A DNA stretch of 64,000 nucleotides from assembly GCA_015179045.1 (NCBI GenBank), contig WHUZ01000040.1, positions 124,001-188,000 on the forward strand. Direction: 5' to 3'. The notes below the pieces were generated by a model. The model was not told the origin of the DNA, did no database searches, and saw only the letters and a list, made by a program, of their open reading frames with translations. This document shows positions 46,126 through 56,311 of this stretch, piece after piece (position 1 is the first letter of the stretch; each line of letters opens with the position of its first letter). The stretch is from Kalaharituber pfeilii. Its lineage: Eukaryota; Ascomycota; Pezizomycetes; Pezizales; Pezizaceae. Both the position numbers and the translations under genes were made by a program.

Positions 46126-47653
46126 TCAATGCATGTCGCATGTACTTTTTGTAGGGCTAGGGATTTCATTAGAGTAATGATGCACAATAAGAGTAATAGT
46201 CGCACTTACTGCGAGACGTTCGCCGGCGGAAAGGTTATACTCAATCTTCTGGAGGTCCGTACCCACATTCTTCCAAACCGCGAGGTGGACTGTTGCACAC
46301 TGTTTGAACATTTTTGCGCAACTGCCCCCCAGCTCTTGAGCATCAGCTCGGTCCGTAACGAACTGCCGCCAATTCACTTTGCACACCATGTCAGATCCAT
46401 CAACTAGATTACAGCTTTCAGGGTGTGTAGGGGAGCAACAAGGAATCACATACGCCAACCTTCGACCATGCTGGGCAATTCTGACGCAAGTAGACTACCG
46501 AGAACAATGGCCTGATGTGAATATAGGTCAGTATCGGAAGTATGTATGCAATACACAAGTGCTGGTAGCATAACATTCAGGAAGCTTACCGCGGCTAATA
46601 TTAGGCCAACACGGCCAGTGAGAGGTAATAAACTCTCCGTGTCAATACCAGTACTGTCCAAGGAGGCCCCTCCTGCGGCGCGATAAAGTATGTAAGGATT
46701 GATTTGCTCAACAATATGCTTCACCTCGAGCTTAGTCTTCCTTTCGTCAACCTGCGTCTTGCGCATAGTGGACGGCTCATGGGTATTGAACTGCTCGCTC
46801 CATGCTTTGAATTGACCTTCGAGTTTGCCAAATTCATCTATCAAAGCCGCAATTTCTCTCACGATGTCCTCAGCTTTTTTATCAAAACACGCTGCTTCCT
46901 AACAGGTTGCCTAACGTAAGTTATTCGAAATGTGCTGGCGTGATTAAAAATGTAATCCTTAAGGACAGGACTTTACGCACCGCCTGCCACTCCTGTAATT
47001 GATTTCTCCTTGCTTGGATTTCGATTCGATCATCAAAAAGGAAGCTGACGAACGTGCCCTCGAACACTGAACAGCACATTATCAATAGAGTGAATAGCGA
47101 ACACAGGTGAATTATTGGACCCACTTTCGGCATAGAGCGCCGCACATATTGCTTGATCCTTGCACCACCGTATAAGTTCTCTATATCGCTGTAGTCGAAG
47201 GTCAGCATATAGATATTAACGACTAGTCTGCAGTTATCCGCGGCCGTGTATGTTATGCTAAGGAAAAATGTATTCTAAGACTCAGGATATCAGCTTCCAA
47301 GGACACAGAACTTGCCTTCTGTAAGGTGTCTACTGTATCCCCTAAGGTGGTTGTACGTTGAGGGTAGCGGTGGTTGAGATATGACAATTTACTAGCTAGA
47401 TTGCGAAACATATCGTCAATCTTGGTGGAAGCTTCAGCGGCCGCTTTTCCAAGCTGTTCTAGAGCTAGTTCCAATGCTGCGGAAGATGTTGTGTTTGACA
47501 TCTGATCATTCAGCATTGTAAGGAAATCTTCAGTCAATTCATCTGCTGACAGCGTTTCCAGTCCACGTAAGTCCCTGGCGAACATTCGATGGATTTCTTT
47601 TAAAGCGAGATCCGCTTCCGTGCCAATATTTGTAGATGTTTTTTGTCCCATGC
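46126..47653 (-). CDS. Orphan multi-exon gene with membrane-type segments
   Basis: An ATG at about 47,651 opens MGQKTSTNIGTEADLALKE, a helical acidic domain of about 120 residues (LSADELTEDFLTMLNDQMS, ALELALEQLGKAAAEAS). A likely intron follows near 47,320-47,225. The next exon (about 47,225-46,930) contains the hydrophobic stretch GPIIHLCSLFTLLIMCC. A further exon (46,862-46,580) has a helical region and the hydrophobic VGLILAAVSFLNVMLPALVY. A possible last exon is at 46,458-46,126. This suggests a membrane-anchored protein with coiled-coil domains on both sides. The splice pattern is uncertain, one donor may be GC. I do not recognise the family. Confidence 0.45.
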
Positions 47654-47770
47654 TTACTATAGTGCGAAAAGGTTGGTCTTGGTAGAGCTTTGGAGCTTTA
47701 GGCAAGAGGTAGTTCTGACTATGATAATTCTACGACCCGCACTAGAGCTGGCAATCGATATCTGGATATA

Positions 47771-48047
47771 GGGAGGTGGGAGAGGTGGGGAGATATAGGG
47801 GAGCCTTCCTGATGCAGAAACCAGAAGAACCGTCCGGAAGTTTCTGGAATCAGGTTTTAGAAGGGGGTGGAACGGGGATGTATATAGAACTTTCTTTGTT
47901 AAGCCTGTCTCCGGGCTTTGAGGGCTTGCCCAGGGATCCTGCCATGGCTTGGCGCTGCAAGCGGGGTTACGTGATATATTTTTTTTTTTTTTTTTTATTT
48001 CATTAATCGCATGCCGCTTACGTGATATATATAAAAAAAACAAGATA
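47771..48047 (+). mobile_element. SINE-like element, near full length, with nested 38-bp insertion
   Basis: Bounded by the 14-bp direct repeat GATATCTGGATATA at 47,757-47,770 and 48,048-48,061. It ends in a CTGCAAGCGGGGTTACGTGA block and an A-rich tail. Without the nested insertion and its duplication it is about 226 bp. Its 3' block is shared with copies at 51,465, 52,128, 53,823 and about 61,585. Clear polymerase III boxes are not evident to me, so the origin (tRNA, 5S or other) is open. Confidence 0.75.
47980..48017 (-). mobile_element. 38-bp retroposon tail insertion with 13-bp target duplication
   Basis: Poly(T) plus tttcattaatcgcatgccgc (conserved tail, minus strand) is bounded by TTACGTGATATAT at 47,967-47,979 and 48,018-48,030. 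It lies in the tail of the SINE-like element, giving a clear order of insertion. Only about 20 nt of template besides the poly(A) were copied. Confidence 0.85.
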
Positions 48048-48124
48048 GATATCTGGATATATCTGCATTGGGGACCAGTGACCGCCCATTGTGGCCCTCG
48101 GGCACCACTGTAGCCCAGTTTTCT

Positions 48125-48310
48125 ATTAAATCTATCCCATTTGCCATTAGCCGCATTTGCATTCAGACTGCCGCTGCATACTAGGGTGTTTGTCAAAGCG
48201 GGAGAATTTACTGATGCTGAATGGCTTCTGACACCATCTAAGACTGTTGCGGTGGTTGCTTCCAGCCTTTCATGAATGTTGGACTGGCCCATGGAGGTCT
48301 TCTTGCCCAC
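48125..48310 (-). pseudogene. Coding-like fragment upstream of the SINE insertion
   Basis: The minus strand reads MGQSNIHERLEATTATVLDG and continues for about 55 residues of protein-like composition before running into the SINE flank. It may be an exon of the orphan gene at 46,126-47,653, now displaced by the insertion, or an independent remnant. No family recognised. Confidence 0.25.
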
Positions 48311-48574
48311 CCCGGTTTCAACCTGCGCAGATGGTACTGACCCCGCTTAGAAGTGCGCGAGTTCGGTAGCACAACGTTAGTGCGGAATTATGTTCATCTA
48401 ACCATCGACTTATCGCAGTGGAGGATTGCGCATCATACATGCAACATTGACAAGAACATCAAGGTCAACTACAACATACTCCATGAGGGTCACCATGTGT
48501 GATATATTATTGCACGTTGCATGCTTTGTGAGGCAACCAATTAGATATCTACCTGGGTGTACAGGCCGACCAAG

Positions 48575-48700
48575 AATAGTATTTTTCTTTTTTCTTTTTT
48601 TGTTTTTTTTTGTATTTTTTCATTCTTAATTATCATTGCTCGCATGTCGCCCTATAGGCTATGGCGAGATTAGGTACAAAGGAGAATAAGGAGATAACTG
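48575..48700 (-). mobile_element. Retroposon tail copy
   Basis: A T-rich run interrupted by C and G is followed by the conserved tail (ctcgcatgtcgccctatagg) and untranslated sequence. It is the most decayed poly(A) of the family, so probably older. Confidence 0.55.
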
Positions 48701-50800
48701 AACCGAACAAATTCAACAGCAGTGGACATGAATATTAACAAAACCCTATCCGCCCTCCTAAGTTAACGTAAGGAAAAAAAAACATCGCCCCACCCACTCC
48801 AGCATATCGACCACGGGATCCCTCTCGCCCTCCTTCGCCTTTGGTGGGTCTCTCACTGAGTCTGCCCCCCCTGGCCACTTCCGCCTTCATACTCTGCATC
48901 CATCCCAGAGGTGATCCCTTTTATGATGATAGAGCTGTCTTGACCGTGCAATCTTTATGCCTGTCCCGAATAGGGGACCCTTCGTCAACTCGGCTGAACA
49001 GAGCCACGCAAGCCACGAAGAGTAAAGCTGCTACTTACCAGCATTCTGGCTATCAGTGTCTGAGATACCGCAATCAGATTTTCCCATCAGCCAACCCGGC
49101 TGTCGCCTGTTTTGATTTATTGAAGGTATCACAGTTTGTAGGCATCAATTCAGAATGGCAGTATAGGCTGCACATGCAAGCATCGCAGCCCACTTTAGAA
49201 ACGGATGAGAAGGAACAGGGGAAGAATTGGCAAGAGACTTGTCAATTGGTTCGCTGCAGCAACTCAGTCGTTCAAGGAAGTGGATGACCGAGTTATGTGC
49301 GGCAAACCCCGATTCAAAGCCTCGCCGCACCACCACTTTGTAGCCCATAGCTGGTTTCGAATGCTATCAATTGCTCCATTTGCAGCATTGGACAAAGATC
49401 TGCAAGTGGCAGAAACAACCTATGGATATCAGTCCTGCAACAAGTCATTCAGGTCTGCAATGTGCAGGAGTCAAATATGAGCTGTCAAAAGCGCAGCCAA
49501 CCTGAGCAAGTACATAGCAGATGACCGAGATCAAGCGGTATATGTATTTGAAGCAGATCAGTAATCCCATTGGATTGGAATTCCTTGAGCCAGCACGCCC
49601 AAGCGTGTTGGTTTACGCCTAGAGCTTAGCTGAAGTTATAGAGCGATAATTGAATAGGATGCATTTGATTTATCATGGTTGCTCGCAGCTCGCGCTGAGC
49701 AGATCCAATAGCTAGATCAGTGTTTGTTTTTTTTTTTTGTTTAGCAACGCACACGCGAATAAAAAAAAAAAAACACATTAACGGCCGCGCTGATAGGGAT
49801 TCACAACTAAGTGCAAAAGCGAGTGCCGAAACAGATCGAATCCAACCACAGTGCGAGCATGAGCCTAGGAGCCTCTCCCGCCCCTACTCTCCAGGGCCTC
49901 CCGAAGCCACCAGTGGAAACACGTGTAATTTTGGAGATCTATTAGGGCCCTGTTTGGTTGACCATGTATAACCGAGATTTCAGGCAACCATATGATTTCC
50001 TAGTTTCGCTAGAGCCGTGTCGCGCGAAACTAAACTGTGAGTTTCCGCCCACAAAAATTGGATTTATCCAACAGGTGACTATCATTTCGCTTGCTACAAC
50101 AAACTGCATCACACTTGCATCCCATCATCACATCGAACATTGCATTGCACAACTATTATGGCGGAACTCAACCATCACGATATCCTCACTCGGACCTATT
50201 ACTAGCAATTGGAATAGAAATAACAGAGTACATGCTGTTATATTACAATAAAATTCCTATGCGGACTCCAGCATTGTAAGGAAATGGGTAGTGGTCTATT
50301 TTTCCGCAAACCTGAGGCGTCCTTTGGAAGGTCGTAGCTCTGACATTTTCAGTAGACTGATTATAGCAGAAGGCATAGACAGTCATAGTGATAGCGGCAG
50401 ACTAGTAGCTTGAGACTCGCAGTGCAATAGCTGCAATTGACAAGTTTGACATTGGTGGTCGTGGGATAAAATTTCTTTTCTTTTTCTTATTGGGGGGTCA
50501 CAATGAGAATGTAGCAAACAAACCCTCAAATTGCCGTTTTTTTTTTGGCACTGCATATCTGTAGGTACGTAGCCAAATTGTAGCAAGCAAACACGTCCCC
50601 AGTTCCAACTGCACCTCTTACATCGCATCCCGCCTTAGCCATTCATACCGATGCTAGGTCTAAACTATCTGATACAACTTACTGCAATCAAACAGGGCCT
50701 AGAATTGTCCTGCATAGTATGGACTGTGCCGGACGTTAATCGAAATTCGGTGTGTCAACAACGACACTCTTCCACTTTAGGAATGCTATTTAAATTAATG
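48701..50800. other. No supported gene
   Basis: Open frames at 48,841-49,287 and 49,205-49,480 have no recognisable motifs and mixed composition. The T and A runs at 49,727-49,773 resemble a decayed poly(A) pair without the conserved retroposon tail. No other repeat-family member is recognised. Confidence 0.4.
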
Positions 50801-50805
50801 CTATA

Positions 50806-50910
50806 TATTTTTTTAATTAAAAAAATAAAATACCATTATTCGTATGCCGCCCTGGGGCCTAGGGCGAGATTAATTACATAGGAGATTAAGGGAAATTGAA
50901 GCTCTGAACA
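50806..50910 (-). mobile_element. Retroposon tail copy, degraded
   Basis: An A/T run is followed by the conserved tail (cgtatgccgccctggggcct) and the downstream agattaattacataggagat sequence that also follows the tail at 45,780 and 54,325. Confidence 0.6.
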
Positions 50911-51464
50911 CAAGGATTGAACGGCACCAAAAGCCCCAAGGCAGAAAACTCATCACCGTGAAGCCTCATCTTTCTGCCATCTCATCAGTTCTACAGACGG
51001 GAAATGACGTATACGTGGTTAGCGTAACGATTTGGTTCCTCCTGAACAGAGCATTGGTACGGGTTCAAGTACCCACGCTTCCATAAAATGTTGCGAAATA
51101 CCGTATCAGCACAAGGTTACGAACTATTTCCTAAAAGACCTTGGCTGGTTGCAAAGCTGCCAGAAAACAACATTAGTCCTGATCTGGATACTATACATGC
51201 ACCTTTCTTAAATTCAACATCTCTTTTTACCACTTAGTTGCAACGCCGCAACCAGGAGGTGCCTCACCATATCTCTAACCCTCGGGTCCACCTGAGCAAG
51301 CCCATTAGCCCATTTTACAGGATTGAGCGGATGCATTTGGTACAAGAGGGGCGCGGAGCAAGTCATGATCGGATGCAATCAAGATTTTATCCCTGCGCTC
51401 ACCCCAAGCCGATTAAGTGGCACCAGAGCATCAGCGCTGGCAATTATGTTGCACCGCGTATTAT

Positions 51465-51549
51465 TAATTTTTTTGTCACGTGACCCCGCGTGCAGCTGTT
51501 CGCCATGGCAGGGCCCCTGGGTCTACACCCTCAAAGCCCGGAGGCAGGC
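51465..51549 (-). mobile_element. SINE-like copy, 85 bp, with 21-bp target duplication
   Basis: Minus-strand 3' block of the SINE family (CCATGGCGAACAGCTGC on that strand) with a short poly(A). The flanking repeats at 51,444-51,464 and 51,550-51,570 match at 19 of 21 positions. Confidence 0.75.
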
Positions 51550-51570
51550 TTATGTTGGACCGCGTATAAT

Positions 51571-52117
51571 GGAGCAATACAATAGGAAAAACAATTGTAA
51601 GTACCCAAATTAACAATGCATTTAAAATCAGAGCTATTGGAAATTTCAGCAGTGAGAGCGCAGTGAGTTGGAAGGAAAGAATGGAACATGGGTTGGAGGG
51701 CAGGCTATTACAGTAGAGATTAGAGGATTAGGGTTTAGTTATAGACGAAACGCTATACATTAGGGAAAGGGCTACAGAAAGAGAAAGATCATGGGCTATA
51801 GAAAGCAGAAGGTGGAGGATATCCTTATCCAGTCATCGAAAAACTGCAGAAGAGCTGGTAGGGGCAAAGGGAGAAGTAGGACTCCAGGCAAAGTGAAGCT
51901 CAGTAGAGGTAGCTGAGTTTAGCGCGTATGAGGCCAGCGATGCATAGTGGAAAGAGTGGGTGTTGTGTGTCAAGCAAGGTATCAGAATTCAAGATGAGGA
52001 ACCTGAGGCTGACTATGATCACAAGGATAATTGGGGAGGATGATATTCAGGACATGATCTGCATGGATATGAGAGCAAGATCGTACAGAGATCCAAATCC
52101 CACATCGCCGGAGAAGG
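51571..52117. other. No supported gene
   Basis: Purine-rich sequence (AGGAAAG, GGAGAAG type runs) with a short open frame at 51,928-52,143 lacking motifs. Nothing else recognised. Confidence 0.4.
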
Positions 52118-52127
52118 GACATGCATC

Positions 52128-52194
52128 CTACTCCCTGCCATAGGCCGGTAGCCTGTATGCGGGGTTACGTGACCAAAAAAAGAAGAAAAAAAAA
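52128..52194 (+). mobile_element. SINE-like copy, 67 bp, with 10-bp target duplication
   Basis: Only the last part of the family (ATGCGGGGTTACGTGACC) plus an A-rich tail, between GACATGCATC at 52,118-52,127 and 52,195-52,204. Confidence 0.75.
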
Positions 52195-52320
52195 GACATG
52201 CATCTCACTGTAGGGAAGTAGTGAGAAGTAACTCCCTAACTCCAGAAGAAACCATGGGCAAATCAGCGTCCAAGATGTCCTAGAAGCAACCTGCACCGTC
52301 AGCTAGTAAGAAAATGGTTT

Positions 52321-52365
52321 TTTCTCGCCATAGCGGCATGCGAATAATGATATATTAAAAAAAGG
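52321..52365 (+). mobile_element. 45-bp retroposon tail insertion with 9-bp target duplication
   Basis: ctcgccatagcggcatgcga, then ataatgatatatt and A7, between AAATGGTTT at 52,312-52,320 and 52,366-52,374. It matches the conserved tail of the gag-only family in plus orientation. Confidence 0.75.
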
Positions 52366-53037
52366 AAATGGTTTGAGTACGTACCTGCTAACAGCCCATG
52401 ACACTGCCATGAGAAAGAAGTAGGTAAGTGATCTACACATGCAGAAGAAGGCCTGGAAGAAGTGCAAGGGCGCAGTGACGGGTAGGATTCCGACACCTGT
52501 GGGAGAGGCCGCGGCTCAGCAATAGGCGAAATTACTGAGAGAACGGAGCTGATAATAAATGTGATGTGAGCTCGTACAAATGATAATACAAGAGAACCAT
52601 CGTTATTGTATTCATTGGTCAACCCATGTAAGAATCTTCTCTCTTTGACCTATTGCATCCTCTCTTCAAAGCTTTCCATAACCGCCAAGGTGGCGTGGAA
52701 CCCTCCTTATTAGCAATTTCTTCTGGGATGAGCGCCTCCTCTCCCTTTTCAACGCTTCGTCTATAGGCTCTTGACTCCCACCAGAAAATCTTTCAATTCA
52801 TCCATTTTTTTCTTTTCTTTTTTTTTTTTTCTTTGACAGCTCTTCATATAAATTTCGACAAAGTTCATATCCTCCCGAATTTTTCTTCTTCCTGTCCCCA
52901 ATCTGGTGCCTCATAGTCAGCAATGCTTGACAGTATTTCTATTACGTACATCAATCACTTTAGTAGTATGTTTGTGATGTGAAAGGGCAAACTCCCTGGG
53001 TCTTTGGTCCAGATGGGAAAGAATCTCTACTCTCAGC

Positions 53038-53370
53038 TCAGTTGAACGTGGTTTTGAAACCCACTAAACTTTTGATAAGCCCGGGTAAACTGTGCTTGCC
53101 CTTGTTCTTGAAACCATCTGCTCCTTGGGTATAGGTGGAGATTAGAAGCATTCGGTTTCCCAGGTCCGCAATGGCTCTTGCAATATTGGCAGAGTCTCCT
53201 TGAGGCCATTTAGTCAAAGCAGTGGACGAGTGATAGAGACAAAACTGCTTGCTTAGCAAGTCTATTGCGGGAGCAGGCGAGGTTTCTTCAGCATCTCCAG
53301 TGTCGGGGTTGGCGCTAGGCGTGCAGGCGTCTGAGGAAGTATCCATCTCGTGCGGCTTGATTGGAAGCAT
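53038..53370 (-). CDS. Small hypothetical protein
   Basis: A 110-codon ATG-initiated frame. Residues 1-45 are acidic and Ser/Thr/Pro-rich (MDTSSDACTPSANPDTGDAE from the second Met). The rest looks globular with helices (DLLSKQFCLYHSSTALTKWP, ANIARAIADLGNRMLLIST). Low-complexity intergenic sequence lies around it and no family is recognised. It could be a real short gene or a gene fragment. Composition is more protein-like than neighbouring frames. Confidence 0.4.
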   Translation of the reverse strand: MLPIKPHEMDTSSDACTPSANPDTGDAEETSPAPAIDLLSKQFCLYHSSTALTKWPQGDSANIARAIADLGNRMLLISTYTQGADGFKNKGKHSLPGLIKSLVGFKTTFN

Positions 53371-53822
53371 GCTGTGAAGTCAATAGGCGTGTTTGCTGTG
53401 CCTGGATGGACGTGACCGGTGCCGGGGATATCTATAGTGCCCCACCACTCAATTCATCGGAGGGTGTCCCAGCGGAGCCGGATAGTGCTATAATTGCGGA
53501 CAGTTAATAGGTAGGGATCGAGGACCGCAAATTGAAACGTTTCTACCTTCGGTCTTGCATTCTTGGCGGAGTGCTTACATTGTAGCAGCCACCACCCCTA
53601 CACTAGTCTAAGTTTTGCCATGTACACAGCCACTATAATCATATAATGCCGCAAGGCCGCTTGCTCGTCCACCTCCGCCATGCAAGGTTTCCATACGCCT
53701 GGAGCTCAGATTCCATGAACCAGCATACGTAGTGTTGGGAAGTCCAGCAGGAGATAAGATATGAATCTATGAACACAATATACCATCAAACCTCGCATAC
53801 AAGAGAACTTACAAGACCGGAT

Positions 53823-53929
53823 TTTTGTTTTTTTTTTTATTTCACGTAGCCCCACTTGCAGCTGTTCGCCATGGCAGGGCCCCTAGACCGAAGTCCTTAT
53901 GGTCCGGAGGCAGGCACCTGTGCAACTAA
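53823..53929 (-). mobile_element. SINE-like copy, 107 bp, with 12-bp target duplication
   Basis: Minus orientation: poly(A), the ...AACAGCTGCAAGTGGGGCTA block and GGGGCCCTGCCATGGC core, between ACAAGACCGGAT at 53,811-53,822 and 53,930-53,941. Confidence 0.85.
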
Positions 53930-54269
53930 ACAAGACCGGATCATATACAGGAGACCTGTGTAGGTGAGGTTCCTAGGCCGGCCTACCACTAGGATCTTGT
54001 ACACTAATATGCCCTTATTCACGTGTCATAAGATATGTTGAGCAGTGTCATCGATTAAATTGTTTTGGTATGAATTGCATATTCGGCGACAAAAAATAAA
54101 AATGCAAAAAATCAAAACTTACTCATTCAGGGCATACTCTCCAAACCGGAGATGTTTTTTGATTCTCGATCCATCTAGTGCATGCATGATTTCAACATCA
54201 CTTTCATTGATATTTCGAAAATCCAAGATGTTATAACTAACTACCATTGCAATCCCATGAAATTCACTC

Positions 54270-54530
54270 ATTTTTTTTTTTTTTTTTATATCAGTAATCG
54301 CGTGCCGCCCTAGGGGCTATGGCGATGTTTAGTTATATATGAGATAGAGGAAAGAAGAAAAGATAGTAGAGATCCACGGATCCTCCTGTGTGACGGGGAA
54401 GTAACCAATTACCGCGTAACCGAAGTGAAAGAGGAGATGTTGCCCGTGATTGTTTCTGTGTTACAGGCTTAAGGAAAGAAAAGAAAAGGCTCAAGTCCGT
54501 CTCCTATCCCTTTATCCATTTCCCTCCCAC
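54270..54530 (-). mobile_element. Gag-only retroposon, 261-bp 3' end copy with 11-bp target duplication
   Basis: T run at 54,271-54,287, the conserved tail and untranslated sequence up to the gag stop region. It is flanked by GAAATTCACTC at 54,259-54,269 and 54,531-54,541. The coding part is essentially lost. Confidence 0.85.
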
Positions 54531-54737
54531 GAAATTCACTCGGTTGTGGTTGTCTACTTACAGTACTACCACTGGAATCCCCGAGAAGCTGACAAAGTAC
54601 AACGGTAATTGCCTGTTAAGTATTACCAGTAGATGATGCCGATTGCTTGTGTCGCTGTGAGATATCAACGTCTGGTAGCAGCCTTACCTCTTAGGCAAAG
54701 GCCCAAACGGCATAATGCGAACTTGAGAGGCCTCGAG

Positions 54738-54991
54738 TGTCAGGGTGACCCAACAAAGTATCAATGATAAGCGATGAGAGATGACGCATGATAATCACGC
54801 CATTCATAGTTATGATGGTGAAGAGAGAGAAGCTTGTTAGTTAGCACTCAAATGTTAAATAGAATAATGCAAATAACCGACACGCTGGACGCCTATATAT
54901 AGAGGCCTCCACGGCCTCTATACAAAGGTCAAGTTCCAAGCGTTGTCCTAAGTTACACCTACACTTCGCTGCAATCGCAGACACCGTAATA
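54738..54991 (+). repeat. 5' LTR
   Basis: Begins TGTCAGGG and ends CCGTAATA. The 3' LTR ends CCGTAACA, so the canonical CA end is mutated to TA here. It contains a TATA box (TATATATA, about 54,892-54,900). Confidence 0.92.
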
Positions 54992-55006
54992 TTACAACGC
55001 TGAACC
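54992..55006 (+). promoter_or_regulatory. Putative self-complementary primer-binding site
   Basis: TTACAACGCTGAACC directly follows the LTR. ACAACGCT (54,994-55,001) is the exact complement of AGCGTTGT at 54,939-54,946 in the LTR, downstream of the TATA box, with partial pairing continuing beyond it. This fits self-primed reverse transcription as in Tf1-type elements. No tRNA match was checked. Confidence 0.45.
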
Positions 55007-55100
55007 TTTTACCTTTACCTTTTACCTCAACGCCTTACCGTTTACCTTTACTCAACAAACGTTCTCGCCTCCAACCCTTTGAAGTTACTCGCTTGCACAA

Positions 55101-56309
55101 ATGGATATGGATGACGAAGTGCCCTACTCCCCAACATTGGGATCGCCTACACCCTACTCCCCAACATTAGGATCACTCTCACCGGAACCCCCAAGATCGA
55201 CTGCAACTACTCAACAGACTATACAAGCCCTTCAGGCTACCATCAAGAAGCTAGAACGAAAAGTAGCAACTCTGGCAGCCACCCCGGCAAATTCAGCAAC
55301 CTCAGCGACTCTGGCAGTCACCCCGGCAATTCCGGCAACCCCAGCAACTCGGGCAGCTCCGGCAACTCTATCAGTCTCAGCAAGCTCGGAAGCAGATAAC
55401 TTAGATACTGCAATCAGTAAGGAGGACCGCGATGCCATTCAAGCACTCCGCCTTACAGAGATACCTAGATTTTATGGTACCTCAAATTTTGATGAATTTG
55501 AGTACGAATTTCAAAACATGGTAGCATTACGGACAACAAACACTCCAGGCATTCGATTCGGACTGCTTAGTCTAGCAATGAAAGGCAAGGCTGGTTTATG
55601 GTGGAGGCATAATAAGAAAGACCTAAAGGATGAACAGACCGCCCTTCGAGCTTTACGAGAAGCTTTCGCTGACCCAGGCCGGCAAGCAAATGATACCACC
55701 TCCCTTATGACACTTCACCAAACTGGTACCATCCTAGACTTCTTTGTTGAAGCAGAGTCACTTAATATTCATGCCAAAATACCAAATGAGAATCTACCTT
55801 TTATGTTGGAACCAGGGCTAAAGCCAAATCTACGGAAGGCTCTGGAAGGCCAGAATGCTCCTCTACATGACTATAATGCTTGGAAGAGTATAGCTATTAA
55901 GACAGGCACTCGGCTAGAGGCACGAACCTCGACAGGCACTCGGTTTGATACTCGAGCCTCGAAATCGCAACAATCCAAAACGACACACCTCCCAGCACCT
56001 CCCACGAATAATATTAGGGCCGAAAATTATGTTCCTCAGCAGGAGATAGATGCAAGAAGGAAAGCAGGCCTCTGCTACAAGTGTGCACGCAAAGGGCATA
56101 TTGCAAGAGAATGTAGAACTGGGTTTCGAAGTACCAAGCCAGAATCAACTGTGAAATTACTAGAGCCATCTAGTAAAAAACGACGACCTACCTCAGGCTC
56201 AGCACCTTCAACTACTAAACGCCAACAGACCGAAACAGCCCAACTGCGGATTACAGAACTCGCCTCAGATGATGAGGAGGAAAACTTGGACCAGCAAGCA
56301 AAAGATTAG
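55101..56309 (+). CDS. gag: Gag (capsid/nucleocapsid) of the chromovirus
   Basis: 402 codons from ATG to TAG. It forms the particle shell and binds element RNA. The N-terminus has a duplicated YSPTLGS motif and a short helical segment (residues 33-58). An Ala/Thr/Pro-rich linker made of short repeats (TPANSATSATLAVTPA) follows. The capsid domain lies at about 110-240 (IPRFYGTSNFDEFEYEF), and a CCHC zinc knuckle CYKCARKGHIAREC at about 331-344. The frame is intact. The protease-pol frame begins just downstream in a different phase. Confidence 0.9.
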   Translation: MDMDDEVPYSPTLGSPTPYSPTLGSLSPEPPRSTATTQQTIQALQATIKKLERKVATLAATPANSATSATLAVTPAIPATPATRAAPATLSVSASSEADNLDTAISKEDRDAIQALRLTEIPRFYGTSNFDEFEYEFQNMVALRTTNTPGIRFGLLSLAMKGKAGLWWRHNKKDLKDEQTALRALREAFADPGRQANDTTSLMTLHQTGTILDFFVEAESLNIHAKIPNENLPFMLEPGLKPNLRKALEGQNAPLHDYNAWKSIAIKTGTRLEARTSTGTRFDTRASKSQQSKTTHLPAPPTNNIRAENYVPQQEIDARRKAGLCYKCARKGHIARECRTGFRSTKPESTVKLLEPSSKKRRPTSGSAPSTTKRQQTETAQLRITELASDDEEENLDQQAKD

Positions 56310-56311
56310 GG

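Noticed and set aside
48841..49480. Two plus-strand frames of 148 and 91 codons
   Set aside because: No motif, no splice signal linking them and irregular composition; probably chance.
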